A stretch of 64,000 nucleotides of DNA, from contig NZ_CP076448.1 in NCBI RefSeq assembly GCF_019203965.1, forward strand, positions 186,001-250,000, given 5' to 3'. Shown here piece after piece: positions 7,757-15,785 of the stretch (the first letter of the stretch is position 1; each line of letters begins with the position of its first letter). Under the pieces are notes generated by a model. The model made no database searches. It worked only from the letters and a program-made list of their open reading frames with translations, and was not told the origin of the DNA. The DNA is from Elioraea tepida (GTDB lineage Bacteria; Pseudomonadota; Alphaproteobacteria; Acetobacterales; Acetobacteraceae). A program made the translations under genes and the position numbers.

Positions 7757-8758
7757 ATGCCGTCAAGGATCTTGGCCGGGTGTGGCCTCGCACTCGCTCT
7801 CGCCACGGCGCCTGCGTCAGCGGAGGTCGCGCTCATCGACCCTCCGGCGCCGCTCTCGCCCCCGGTGAAGCTCACCGTCGGCGTGGTGAAGGTGCCGCAT
7901 GTCGTGCCCTTTGCGCTCGTGCCCGAGCTCGCGCGGCCGCTCGGCGTTGAGATTGAGATGGTGAACTTCGTCCGCTACGCCGATGTGCGCACCGCGCTCG
8001 CCTCCCGCTCGATCGAGATCGGCTCGATCGGCCCGGCGGATGTGCCGATCGCGGTCAGCCAGAACCTGCGCGGCATCGTCGGCCTGTTCGGCGTCGGCGT
8101 GTCGCCGAAGCACCCGATCGTGCGCAACGGCGTGTCGCTGAACAGCTGAGAGGACCTCTACGGAAAGCGCGTGGCAATCGCGCCCGGCTTGGCGGTGTGG
8201 TTCCAGTTCGCCGCGACCGTGACGGAGGCGAACATCAACTACGGTCGCCTCAACATCGTCAACATCCAGGGCGGCGGCCAGCCCTTCGTGCAGGCGATGC
8301 AGCGCGGCGACATCGACCTCTTCATCGGCTGGTTCATCGGCTGGGAACCGTTCGAGAGCATGGCGATCCAGCAAGGGCTCGCGTGGCGGCAGACGGTGCT
8401 CGACTACTCGAAGTCCCGCGCCGTCGGCGCCGAGCTCGGCATGGTCGGCGCCAGCCGGGCGGCGTTGGACGGCAAGCGCGAAGCCGTGCGCCGACTCGTC
8501 TACGCCTACCTTCAGGCACAGAACCGCGTTTCGGCCTCGAAGGAGACGCTCGCCACCGCGATCGCTTCGTGGACCGGTCTCGATACAGCCGTGGCGCGCG
8601 AGGTCGCTGACAAGATGACGCTCGAACAGTCCCTGACGCTCGCCCAGATCCAGGCCCAGGCGCGCGAGTTCCATCGCCTCGGCGTGCTGCAGCGTGACGT
8701 CTCGGCCGAGATGCCGCAGTTCTTCGACCACACGATCATCGCCTCGGTGCGACGCTAG
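7757..8758 (+). pseudogene. sulfonate/nitrate-type ABC substrate-binding protein gene with in-frame TGA
   Basis: A 333-residue periplasmic binding protein (SsuA/TauA/NMT1-like) if position 131 is read through. ATG at 7757 follows GGGAGG with 8-nt spacing. A signal peptide (MPSRILAGCGLALALATAPASA) and the family segments VKLTVGVVKV, IEIGSIGPADVPIA and, after the stop, EDLYGKRVAIAPG are intact. TGA at 8147-8149 interrupts the frame exactly where SWEDL would be expected, i.e. a TGG-to-TGA change; both sides stay in one frame with no other lesion. A 12-bp tandem duplication (8321-8344) also inserts an extra FIGW. The short product would lack most of the binding fold. Either a recent pseudogene, a sequence error, or suppressed readthrough. 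The ligand (sulfonate, taurine, nitrate) is not determined. Confidence 0.7.
8321..8344 (+). repeat. 12-bp perfect tandem duplication inside the binding-protein gene
   Basis: TTCATCGGCTGG occurs twice back to back (8321-8332 and 8333-8344), giving FIGWFIGW in the protein. It keeps the frame. Confidence 0.9.
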
Positions 8759-8772
8759 CGAGCGCGACCCCG

Positions 8773-9579
8773 ATGCCGGCAGGCGCGGGCTCGGCCCCGC
8801 CGCCCCTGCTCGGCCTCGCCCTTCCCGCCACGCTCGTCGCGGTGTGGGAGGGCTTGGCGCGGGCGGGCGTTGTGCCGCAAGGGATCCTGCCTGCGCCGAG
8901 CCTCGTCGCCACCACCTGGTGGGACTGGGCGTTCGGCGCCCGCGGCATGGGGCTGAACCCCTATCTCGGCACCTGGCGCGAGACGGTGCTGTTCAGCGCG
9001 CGGCGTGTGTTCACGGGCTTCGCGGCGGCGATCGCCATCGGCGTGCCGCTCGGCGTCATGATCGGCTGGAACCGGCTCGTCGCCGGAACAGTCGATCCGC
9101 TGATCCAGTCGCTCCGGCCGATCCCGATCACTGCGTGGCAGCCGTTCGCGATCGCCGTGTTCGGAATCCGCGATGCGGGAGCGGTATTCCTGATCGGCCT
9201 CGGGGCCTTCTTCCCGATCGTCGTCAACACCACCGCCGGCGCGCGCGACACGCCGCGCAACCTGATCCGTGCGGCGCGGATGATGGGTGCGACGGAACGG
9301 CAGCTGCTGTTGCGCGTCGTGCTGCCGAACGCCCTGCCCTCGATCTTCACCGGCACGCGGCTCGGCCTCGGCATCGCTTGGACGGCGGTGATCGTGGCGG
9401 AGATCGTCGCGGTGAAATCCGGCCTCGGCTACGTGCTCTGGGATGCCTACTACGTCGGGCGGATGGACGTGGTGATCGCCGACATGGTCTCGATCGGTCT
9501 CGCCGGCTTCCTCTCCGACCGGGTGCTGATCGCGATCGGCTACCGGGTGCTGCACTGGAAGCAGTTCGGAGCGCGTTGA
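8773..9579 (+). CDS. ABC transporter permease, SsuC/TauC type
   Basis: A 268-residue inner-membrane permease of the sulfonate/taurine/nitrate branch with about six membrane helices. The EAA coupling loop is visible around residues 165-190 (NLIRAARMMGATERQLLLRVVLPNALPSI, shown here as family landmark only), followed by the conserved GLGIAWTAVIVAEIV helix. Intact, unlike the flanking binding-protein and ATPase genes. Starts 14 bp after the binding-protein stop and ends 28 bp before the ATPase start, so the three form one rightward operon. Ligand not determined. Confidence 0.85.
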   Translation: MPAGAGSAPPPLLGLALPATLVAVWEGLARAGVVPQGILPAPSLVATTWWDWAFGARGMGLNPYLGTWRETVLFSARRVFTGFAAAIAIGVPLGVMIGWNRLVAGTVDPLIQSLRPIPITAWQPFAIAVFGIRDAGAVFLIGLGAFFPIVVNTTAGARDTPRNLIRAARMMGATERQLLLRVVLPNALPSIFTGTRLGLGIAWTAVIVAEIVAVKSGLGYVLWDAYYVGRMDVVIADMVSIGLAGFLSDRVLIAIGYRVLHWKQFGAR

Positions 9580-9607
9580 GCGTGGGCGCGACGGCGGGAG
9601 CAGGCTG

Positions 9608-10414
9608 ATGGCCGCGGTCGACATCACGGGCGTGCGCAAGGTCTTCCACGGCCGGGCCGGCGAGGTCGAGGCGCTCGCTGCAATCGACATGACGATCGCA
9701 GAGGGCGAGTTTGCCTGCATCCTCGGCCCCTCCGGATGCGGCAAGTCCACCTTGCTCAACGTGATTGCCGGCTTCGAGGGGCCGACGGCGGGTGCGGCGC
9801 GGGTGTTCGGCGAGGCGGTGGCGAGGCCAGGGCCCGATCGCGCGGTGGTGTTCCAGGAGGCGAGCCTGTTTCCCTGGCTCACCGTCTGAGAGAATGTCAC
9901 CTTCGGGCCGCGTATGCTCGGCCGGCCGAAAGAGGAGACGGAGGCGCTCGCGCGCAAGTTCCTCGGCCTCGTCGGCCTCACCGGATTCGAGCGGCACCTT
10001 CCCGATCAGCTCTCGGGCGGCATGAAGCAGCGCGTCGGCATCGCTCGCTGCCTGATCCTCCGGCCGCGCGTCTTCCTGATGGACGAGCCGTTCGGCGCGC
10101 TCGATTCGCAGACGCGGATGCAGATGCAGGAGCTCCTGTTGCATGTCTGGGACGAAACGCGTGGCACCGTCCTGTTCATCACCCATGACATCGACGAGGC
10201 GATCTTCCTCGCCGACACGGTCTATGTGATGACGGCGCGGCCTGGGCGAATACGCTCGCGCATCGCGATCGACCTGCCACGGCCGCGCTCGCTCGAGGTG
10301 CTCACCGATCCGCGCTTCAACGCGCTCCGCGCCGACATCCTGCACCAGATCCGCGAGGAGGCCTCGAAGGCCACGCGGGCGGTCGAGGAGGAGGAGCGAC
10401 GGGCGCGGCGCTGA
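9608..10414 (+). pseudogene. ABC ATPase gene, SsuB/TauB type, with in-frame TGA
   Basis: A 268-residue ATPase if position 94 is read through. Walker A GPSGCGKST and the Q-loop VVFQEASLFPWLTV lie before the stop; the signature LSGGMKQRV, Walker B VFLMDEPFGALD and switch His (ITHDIDEA) lie after it. TGA at 9887-9889 falls in LTV-stop-ENVTFG, where the family has LTVWDNV or LTVWENV, so this is again TGG to TGA. The downstream part is in the same frame and undamaged. A terminated product would have Walker A only and could not work. The local context CTGAGAG is identical to that of the stop in the binding-protein gene. Confidence 0.72.
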
Positions 10415-10685
10415 GCGATCGCCGCGGCGGGCGGATGCTGGCGCATCGCCGTAGCGGTGTGGGGGCGATGGTCGTGTGCACGTGACGATCGACGCGCCCG
10501 AGCGCGCCCGCCGACGCCGTCCTGGAGGACCGCGCAGCCTTGCCGTGGGCACTCTGCTCGCGGCGACCGAAAAGCGACTCGCCGCAGTGGTACTGATCGC
10601 GATCGGGGCGCCGACCATAGCCGCCCGGGCGGGCGTCCGATGCGAGCCTGAGCGACAGCTGACGCTCCGTTTCGGTCGTAACGCC
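10415..10685. other. 271-bp intergenic region between convergent operons
   Basis: Lies between the rightward ssu-type ATPase and the leftward second phnE. I see no gene, no strong hairpin with a T-run and no repeat. Overlapping frames on both strands here have the Arg/Pro-rich composition of G+C-rich shadows. Confidence 0.5.
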
Positions 10686-11504
10686 TCAGATGATCGCGTG
10701 CCGAACTCGGGCCGAGACCCACTCGCTCACGAGCACGGTCACGAAGATCAGCAAAAGGATCAGCGACACCTGCGGCCAGGCGAGCGTGCCGATCGAGGCC
10801 TGAAGCTGCACCCCGATCCCTCCCGCCCCGACAAGTCCGAGCACCGTCGCCTCGCGGATGTTGATGTCCCAGCGGAATACGGAGATGCCAGCGAAGGCCG
10901 GCATGACCTGGGGCACGATGCCCCAGGCCAGGACCTGCGTCCCACTGGCCCCGGTTGCCCGGATCGCCTCAACCTGCGAGGCGTCGATCTCCTCGATCGC
11001 CTCGTAGAGCAGCTTGCCGATGAAGCCGATCGACCGCAACGCGATCGCGAGCACGCCGGCGAGCATGCCGGGGCCGAAGATGACGACGAGGATCATCGCC
11101 CAGATCAGGCTGTTGACCGACCGCGAGGCGACGACGATGACGAGCGCCACCGGCCGCACGAGAAGGACCGACGGCGTCGTGTTGTGCGCCGCGAGGAAGG
11201 CGACCGGAACGGCGATCACGATCGCAAGCAGCGTGCCGAGGGTGGCGATGTTGATCGTGTCCCACAGAGGCCGCCACAAAACCGAGCTGTAGTCCCATCG
11301 TGGCGGCACGGAACGGCCGAGGAGGTCGGCGGCCTGCTGCGGCGCGTCCCACACGAACGGCCAGATCGTCTGGGCGCTAATGAACTGGAAGCAGGTGACG
11401 GTGAGCGCGACCAGCAGCAGCCACCCGCCCCAGGCGGCGAGATCGCCCGCCGTGCTTCGGCGCATCCAGATCTTGCGCCCGTCCGGTCGCGTCAGCACAG
11501 GCAT
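10686..11504 (-). CDS. phnE: phosphonate/phosphite ABC transporter permease (second)
   Basis: A 272-residue PhnE-family permease. Predicted membrane helices around LAAWGGWLLLVALTVTCF and LGTLLAIVIAVPVAF. The coupling region contains QVEAIRATGASGTQVLAWG and the family motif [21 protein letters not shown] at 11504, with a GTG one codon earlier as alternative. Last gene of leftward phnD-phnC-phnE-phnE. The two permeases are only moderately alike and presumably form a heterodimer, as in other loci with split phnE. Downstream C-P lyase genes are absent. Confidence 0.88.
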   Translation of the reverse strand: MPVLTRPDGRKIWMRRSTAGDLAAWGGWLLLVALTVTCFQFISAQTIWPFVWDAPQQAADLLGRSVPPRWDYSSVLWRPLWDTINIATLGTLLAIVIAVPVAFLAAHNTTPSVLLVRPVALVIVVASRSVNSLIWAMILVVIFGPGMLAGVLAIALRSIGFIGKLLYEAIEEIDASQVEAIRATGASGTQVLAWGIVPQVMPAFAGISVFRWDINIREATVLGLVGAGGIGVQLQASIGTLAWPQVSLILLLIFVTVLVSEWVSARVRHAII

Positions 11505-11517
11505 CACGCGCCCCCGC

Positions 11518-12342
11518 TCACTGAACGGCGCGGCGTATCCAGCCGCTCGTATACTCGCACACGAGCACGATGCCGATGATGATGAGAAGGATCGCCGCAG
11601 AGGTGCCGAACTCGTAGCGGTCGAGTGAGGAGTTCAGCGTGTCGCCGATTCCTCCCGCACCGACCAGCCCGAGCACGGCGCTCTCGCGGAAATTGATGTC
11701 GAAGCGATAGGCGGAGAGCCCGATAAAGCGCGGCAGAACCTGAGGTTGGATGCCCCAGGCGAGCAGCTGGAACCACGAGGCTCCGGTCGCGCGCACCGCC
11801 TCCGCCTGGGCACGCTCGATGTCCTCGATGTCCTCGGCGAGCAGCTTGCCGAGGAAGCCGATGGTCGAGAAGGCGAGGGTGAGCATGCCGGCGAGCGGCC
11901 CGAAGCCGAACATCGCCACGAACAGGATGGCGATGATCACCTCCTGGAAGGTGCGGCTCACCGCGATGATGGCGCGGCAGAGGAGATAGACCGGAAGCGG
12001 GGCGATGTTGCGCGCCGCGCCAAGGGCGAAGGGAACGGCGAGGGCGACGCCGAAAACGGTGGCCGTGACCGTCATCGTCAGGCTCTCGAGCAGGCCCTCC
12101 TCGATCTCCCGCCACTGGCTGACGAAGTCGGGTGGGAAGAAGGCAGCGAGGAAGCGGCCACCGCGCTCGAGCCCCTCAGCGGCGCGCGACCAGTCCACCT
12201 CGAACGTGCCGACGGCGATGACAGCGTAGATCAGCGCGAGCGCGTAGATGCCCCAGCGCCACAGTGGCGAGGTGATCAGCGGCGGCGGCCGCCAGGCGCG
12301 GGCGGCGGCGCGCGCATCGAAGGCGGCGGTGGCGGTGTTCAT
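11518..12342 (-). CDS. phnE: phosphonate/phosphite ABC transporter permease (first)
   Basis: A 274-residue PhnE-family permease with several hydrophobic helices. Landmarks are [40 protein letters not shown] and the first periplasmic segment after the N-terminal helix ([16 protein letters not shown]). Its ATG overlaps the phnC stop by 4 bp (ATGA, 12339-12342), so translation is coupled. It acts with the second PhnE as the membrane channel driven by PhnC. Substrate could be phosphonate, phosphite or phosphate; the sequence does not decide. Confidence 0.9.
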   Translation of the reverse strand: MNTATAAFDARAAARAWRPPPLITSPLWRWGIYALALIYAVIAVGTFEVDWSRAAEGLERGGRFLAAFFPPDFVSQWREIEEGLLESLTMTVTATVFGVALAVPFALGAARNIAPLPVYLLCRAIIAVSRTFQEVIIAILFVAMFGFGPLAGMLTLAFSTIGFLGKLLAEDIEDIERAQAEAVRATGASWFQLLAWGIQPQVLPRFIGLSAYRFDINFRESAVLGLVGAGGIGDTLNSSLDRYEFGTSAAILLIIIGIVLVCEYTSGWIRRAVQ

Positions 12343-13187
12343 TGTGCGGCGGCGATCCTCACCGGGTCGGTGGCCGTCTCCGCCTTTCCGCCCTCTCCCT
12401 CGCCGTCGTCCTCTTCCCCCTCGCGGCCCTTGCGGATCGTCGCCGACCAGTCCTCCTCGCCGTAGATCGCGGTGAGCACCTCCGGGGTCAACGCGCCAGG
12501 CGCGCCGTCGAACACGATCCGTCCGGCATGGAGCCCGACGATCCGCTCGGCGAATTGCTGCGCGAGCATAACGTCGTGGATGTTGATGATGGCCGCAAGC
12601 CCGCGCTCCTTCGCGAGCTCAACGATCAGGCGCATGATCTGCCGGCTCGTCTTCGGGTCGAGGCTCGCGGTCGGCTCGTCGACGAGCAGAAGGTCCGGGT
12701 TCTGCATCAGGGCGCGCACGATCCCCACGCGCTGGCGCTGCCCGCCCGAGAGCGCATCTGCGCGCTTGTCGACCATGTGGTCAAGTCCGACACGGTTGAG
12801 CAGGCGGAACGCCTCCTCGATGTCGGAGAGCGGAAAGCGGCGCAGCCAGGACCGCCAGAAGCCGACATAGCCGAGCCGGCCGGACAGCACGTTCTCCATC
12901 ACGGTGAGACGCTCGACGAGAGCGTATTCCTGGAAGATCATGCCCATCCGCCGCCGGGCGCGGCGAAGCGCGAGGCCGCCCAAGCGCGTCAGCTCGGTGT
13001 CGCCGAGCCGCACTGTCCCTGCCGTCGGCTCCACGAGCCGATTGACGCAGCGGATAAGGGTCGATTTCCCGGCACCCGAGGGGCCGATCAGCGCCATCAC
13101 CTGCCCATCAGGCACGGTGAGGGAGACGCCATCGAGGGCGAGATCGCCCGTCGGGTAGCGCTTGGTCAGGCCCTCGATCACCAGCAT
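12339..13187 (-). CDS. phnC: phosphonate/phosphite ABC transporter ATP-binding protein
   Basis: A 282-residue ABC ATPase. Walker [11 protein letters not shown]-loop [18 protein letters not shown], signature LSGGQRQRV, Walker [13 protein letters not shown] and a switch His in NIHDVMLA are all intact. The body ends at about residue 253; the last ~29 residues form an acidic, Gly-rich tail ([14 protein letters not shown]...) not usual for PhnC, which is typically about 250-260 long. Gap of 70 bp from phnD, 4-bp overlap with phnE. The tail could be disordered and dispensable. Confidence 0.92.
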   Translation of the reverse strand: MLVIEGLTKRYPTGDLALDGVSLTVPDGQVMALIGPSGAGKSTLIRCVNRLVEPTAGTVRLGDTELTRLGGLALRRARRRMGMIFQEYALVERLTVMENVLSGRLGYVGFWRSWLRRFPLSDIEEAFRLLNRVGLDHMVDKRADALSGGQRQRVGIVRALMQNPDLLLVDEPTASLDPKTSRQIMRLIVELAKERGLAAIINIHDVMLAQQFAERIVGLHAGRIVFDGAPGALTPEVLTAIYGEEDWSATIRKGREGEEDDGEGEGGKAETATDPVRIAAAQ

Positions 13188-13257
13188 CCGGCGGTGTTCC
13201 TCACACGATGGGGGCGACCGGGCGATGGCCGCCCCCGTTCAAGCGGCGATGGCGCCC

Positions 13258-14235
13258 TCAGCGGCAGGTATAGCTGACGCCGGAGGCCGTATCGACGTCG
13301 CGGATCACCGCCCAGTGCTGCTTGTAGGTGATCGGGATGAACGTCTCGGCCGGAGGGGTGTTCTTCCCGAATTCGGCAAGCAGCGCCGTGCCCTCCCAGT
13401 TGAAGGAGAAGAACGCGTCGCGGATCTGCGCCTGCAGCGCCGGTGTGAGGTTGTGCGCCGTGCCGTAGGCCGTCGTCGGGAACGCGTCACTCTTGTAGAT
13501 CGAGCGGATCGCATCGCGCGGCACGACGTTCCGCTCGAACATTCGGAACATCACGCTGTTGGCGATGGGGGCAGCGTCGTAGTCGCGGTTGGCGACGCCC
13601 GTGACGCTGTTGTCGTGCCGGCCCGAGAACGACACCCGGTAGTCCCGGCCTTCCTGCAGGCCGAACTTCTCCCGCAGAAGCCAGGACGGATACTTGTAGC
13701 CCGAGTTCGACGTTGGCGCGGAGAAGGCGACGTGTCGGCCCTTGAGGTCCTCCACCCGCTGGATCGGGCTGTCGCGATGGACGATGATCTCCATGTTGTA
13801 GCCGTAGGAGCCGTCACGCGAGGCCATCATCGCGAATGGCACGAAGCCGGCACAGTTGACGGCGAGCGGAACGGAGCCGGTGTTGAACCCGGCGACATGC
13901 AGCCGCCCGGCTCGCATCGCCTCGATCTGCGCCGCGTTGGACTGCACCGGGAAGAACTGCACCTGACGCCCCGTCACCTTGGCGAGGTGGTCGAGGAACT
14001 CGGCCCACACACGGCGATACACGGCCGGGTCCTCGACCGGCGTGTAGGCGAAGATGAGCGTGCGTGGGTCAACGAGCTGGCGCGCGTCGGTCGGGGTGTC
14101 GGCGACGAGGTCGCCGTCGCGGTCGCAGAACCGGGAATCGAGCGTGCCGCGCGGGCACTGTTCCTGCGCCGCCGCCGGCGTGGCGGCGAGGCCCATGAGC
14201 AGCCCGATGGCTGCGGCGGTTGCGACTGTCCTCAT
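13258..14235 (-). CDS. phnD: phosphonate/phosphite ABC transporter substrate-binding protein
   Basis: A 325-residue periplasmic binding protein of the PhnD family, with a signal peptide (MRTVATAAAIGLLMGLAATP..AAAQ). The mature N-terminus contains a DRDGDLVADTP stretch. FAYTPVEDPAVYRRVW, VAFSAPTSNSGYKYPSWLL and VSFSGRHDNSVTGVANRDYD are the usual ligand-cleft segments of the family. ATG at 14235 has GGGAG about 8 nt upstream; a longer frame to 14475 would run through the Pho box and csaA and is rejected. First gene of phnDCEE. The PhoB-box match at 14332-14349 implies induction by phosphate limitation. Confidence 0.92.
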   Translation of the reverse strand: MRTVATAAAIGLLMGLAATPAAAQEQCPRGTLDSRFCDRDGDLVADTPTDARQLVDPRTLIFAYTPVEDPAVYRRVWAEFLDHLAKVTGRQVQFFPVQSNAAQIEAMRAGRLHVAGFNTGSVPLAVNCAGFVPFAMMASRDGSYGYNMEIIVHRDSPIQRVEDLKGRHVAFSAPTSNSGYKYPSWLLREKFGLQEGRDYRVSFSGRHDNSVTGVANRDYDAAPIANSVMFRMFERNVVPRDAIRSIYKSDAFPTTAYGTAHNLTPALQAQIRDAFFSFNWEGTALLAEFGKNTPPAETFIPITYKQHWAVIRDVDTASGVSYTCR

Positions 14236-14331
14236 CGCGTGGTCTCCCTCTCTCCCGGCCTTCCGACCGCCGCCGAACGGGCGGCGAGGCGCACTCGCGG
14301 CGCAAATACGGGCGCCGGGTTGATCAGGCAA

Positions 14332-14349
14332 ATGACAGAACCATGACAG
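14332..14349 (-). promoter_or_regulatory. Pho box (PhoB binding site) upstream of phnD
   Basis: On the minus strand CTGTCATGGTTCTGTCAT: two perfect CTGTCAT heptamers 11 bp apart, matching the length and repeat unit of the 18-bp PhoB consensus. It ends 97 bp upstream of the phnD ATG and lies between the csaA stop and phnD, pointing toward phnD. No clear -10 was found downstream. Confidence 0.82.
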
Positions 14350-14374
14350 ATGCGTCCAGTCGTTCCGCGCGCCG

Positions 14375-14728
14375 TCAGAACAGCCGGCCGCCATCCGGCA
14401 CCTTGAAGTCGGGCCGGACGAGCACCACCCCGCCGTCCTCGTCAGGGAAGCCGAGCACCAGGAACTGGCTCTCAAAGCCGGCGATCCGCTTCGGCGGGAA
14501 GTTCACCACGCCCGCTACCTGCCGGCCGATCAGCGCGTCGGGCTTGTAGTGGACGGTGAGCTGCGCCGAGGTCTGGCGCGTTCCGATGATCGGGCCGAAA
14601 TCGACCCAGAGCTTGATCGATGGCTTCCGCGCCTCGGGGAAAGGTTGCGCGTCGATCACCGTGCCCACGCGGATCTCCACCCGCTCGAAGTCCTCCCAGG
14701 CGATCGTCCCTGGCCTGCCTCCCTCCAT
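14375..14728 (-). CDS. csaA: CsaA-type tRNA-binding / chaperone protein
   Basis: A 117-residue OB-fold protein of the CsaA family, homologous to the tRNA-binding domain of MetRS/Trbp111 and reported in other bacteria to act as a chaperone in protein export. Landmarks: DFERVEIRVGTV near the start, the ARKPSIKLWVDFG strand and VVNFPPKRIAGFESQFLVLG. GGGAGGG lies about 8 nt upstream of the ATG. Full length for the family. It is upstream of phnD on the same strand, but the 139-bp gap holding the Pho box makes them separate units. Confidence 0.92.
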   Translation of the reverse strand: MEGGRPGTIAWEDFERVEIRVGTVIDAQPFPEARKPSIKLWVDFGPIIGTRQTSAQLTVHYKPDALIGRQVAGVVNFPPKRIAGFESQFLVLGFPDEDGGVVLVRPDFKVPDGGRLF

Positions 14729-14958
14729 GACGAGCCCTCCCGAAGCCCGGGGCGATCATGGCCGAGGGCGTCGGGCTTGTCATGGCCCCCTGGCTCCCCT
14801 GGGTCACCTCGGCCTGTCAGAGCGGATCTGCGGCGGCGGTCATTCCCCGCGGCGGGCCGACCCGCCCGCGACCGTCTCCCCCTCTGTGTCGATGGCGGCT
14901 GGACCGCGGAGGAACGGCGTGGCATCAGCCGCCGCGTCAGCCAAAGGAGGGAGGGCAG

Positions 14959-15744
14959 ATGGTGGTCGCTGGCTCCGAGACGCGGTTCCCGACGACGCCG
15001 AGCTTCCGGCTCGACGGGCAAAGGGCGCTGGTGACGGGCGCCTCGAAGGGCATCGGCCGGGCGGTCGCGATCGCCTTCGCCGAGGCCGGTGCGGAGGTGC
15101 TACTGACCGCCCGCTCCCTGCCCGAGATGGAGGCGACGGTCGAGGGGCTCGCGGCGAAGGGGCTCGCGGCGAGGGCGCGCACCCTCGATGCGACCGACCG
15201 CGCCGCCGTGCGCGCCCTTGTCGACGCCGAGGGGCCATTCGACATCCTGTTCAACAACGCCGGAACCAACATCCGCAAGCCCTTCCTCGAGGCGTCCGAC
15301 GCCTCGATCGATGCGCTGATCGACCTCAATATCCGTGCCGCGATCACGGTCGCCCAGGCGGTCGCGAGAGGCATGGTCGCTGCCGGGAAGGGGGGGGCGA
15401 TCATCAACGTCTCCTCCGTCAACGGCCATGTCGCAGGCGTGAACCGAAGCATCTACACGGCCTCGAAGCACGCGATCGAGGGCCTGACCAAGGCGATGGC
15501 GGTCGAGCTCGGGGCGAAGGGAATCCGCGTCAACGCCATCTGCCCGACCTTCATCGAGACCCCGCTCACCGCGGGCGTTCTCTCCGACAAGGCCTTCCTC
15601 GAGCGGACGATCCGGGCCATCCCGATCGGGCGGATCGGCCAGGTGGAGGACGTGATGGGGGCGGCGGTGTTCCTCGCCTCGCCGGCGGCGGCGCTGATCA
15701 ACGGTGCGTCGCTTCTGATCGATGGCGGCCTCGTCTGTGTCTGA
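14959..15744 (+). CDS. SDR-family NAD(P)-dependent oxidoreductase
   Basis: A 261-residue classical short-chain dehydrogenase. Cofactor loop TGASKGIG, NNAG motif (ILFNNAGTN), catalytic Ser in NVSSVNG and the YTASK active-site Tyr-Lys are all present; the C-terminus INGASLLIDGG is typical. ATG at 14959 preceded by AGGAGGGAGG; a longer frame to 14758 would start antisense to csaA. The substrate is unknown; closest in pattern to gluconate 5-dehydrogenase/3-oxoacyl reductase-like SDRs. Followed 41 bp later by gamma-glutamyltransferase, probably co-transcribed. Confidence 0.88.
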   Translation: MVVAGSETRFPTTPSFRLDGQRALVTGASKGIGRAVAIAFAEAGAEVLLTARSLPEMEATVEGLAAKGLAARARTLDATDRAAVRALVDAEGPFDILFNNAGTNIRKPFLEASDASIDALIDLNIRAAITVAQAVARGMVAAGKGGAIINVSSVNGHVAGVNRSIYTASKHAIEGLTKAMAVELGAKGIRVNAICPTFIETPLTAGVLSDKAFLERTIRAIPIGRIGQVEDVMGAAVFLASPAAALINGASLLIDGGLVCV

Positions 15745-15785
15745 GCCGAGGGCAGAGAGGGTGAGACAAGAACAGGGCTTCTCTG

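Noticed and set aside
8147-8149. Selenocysteine at the in-frame TGA codons
   Set aside because: Families have Trp, not Cys, at these positions, and no hairpin suited to SECIS was seen immediately downstream.
10476-11579. 367-codon plus-strand frame over phnE
   Set aside because: Antisense to the two phnE genes; His/Asp/Arg-rich shadow sequence.
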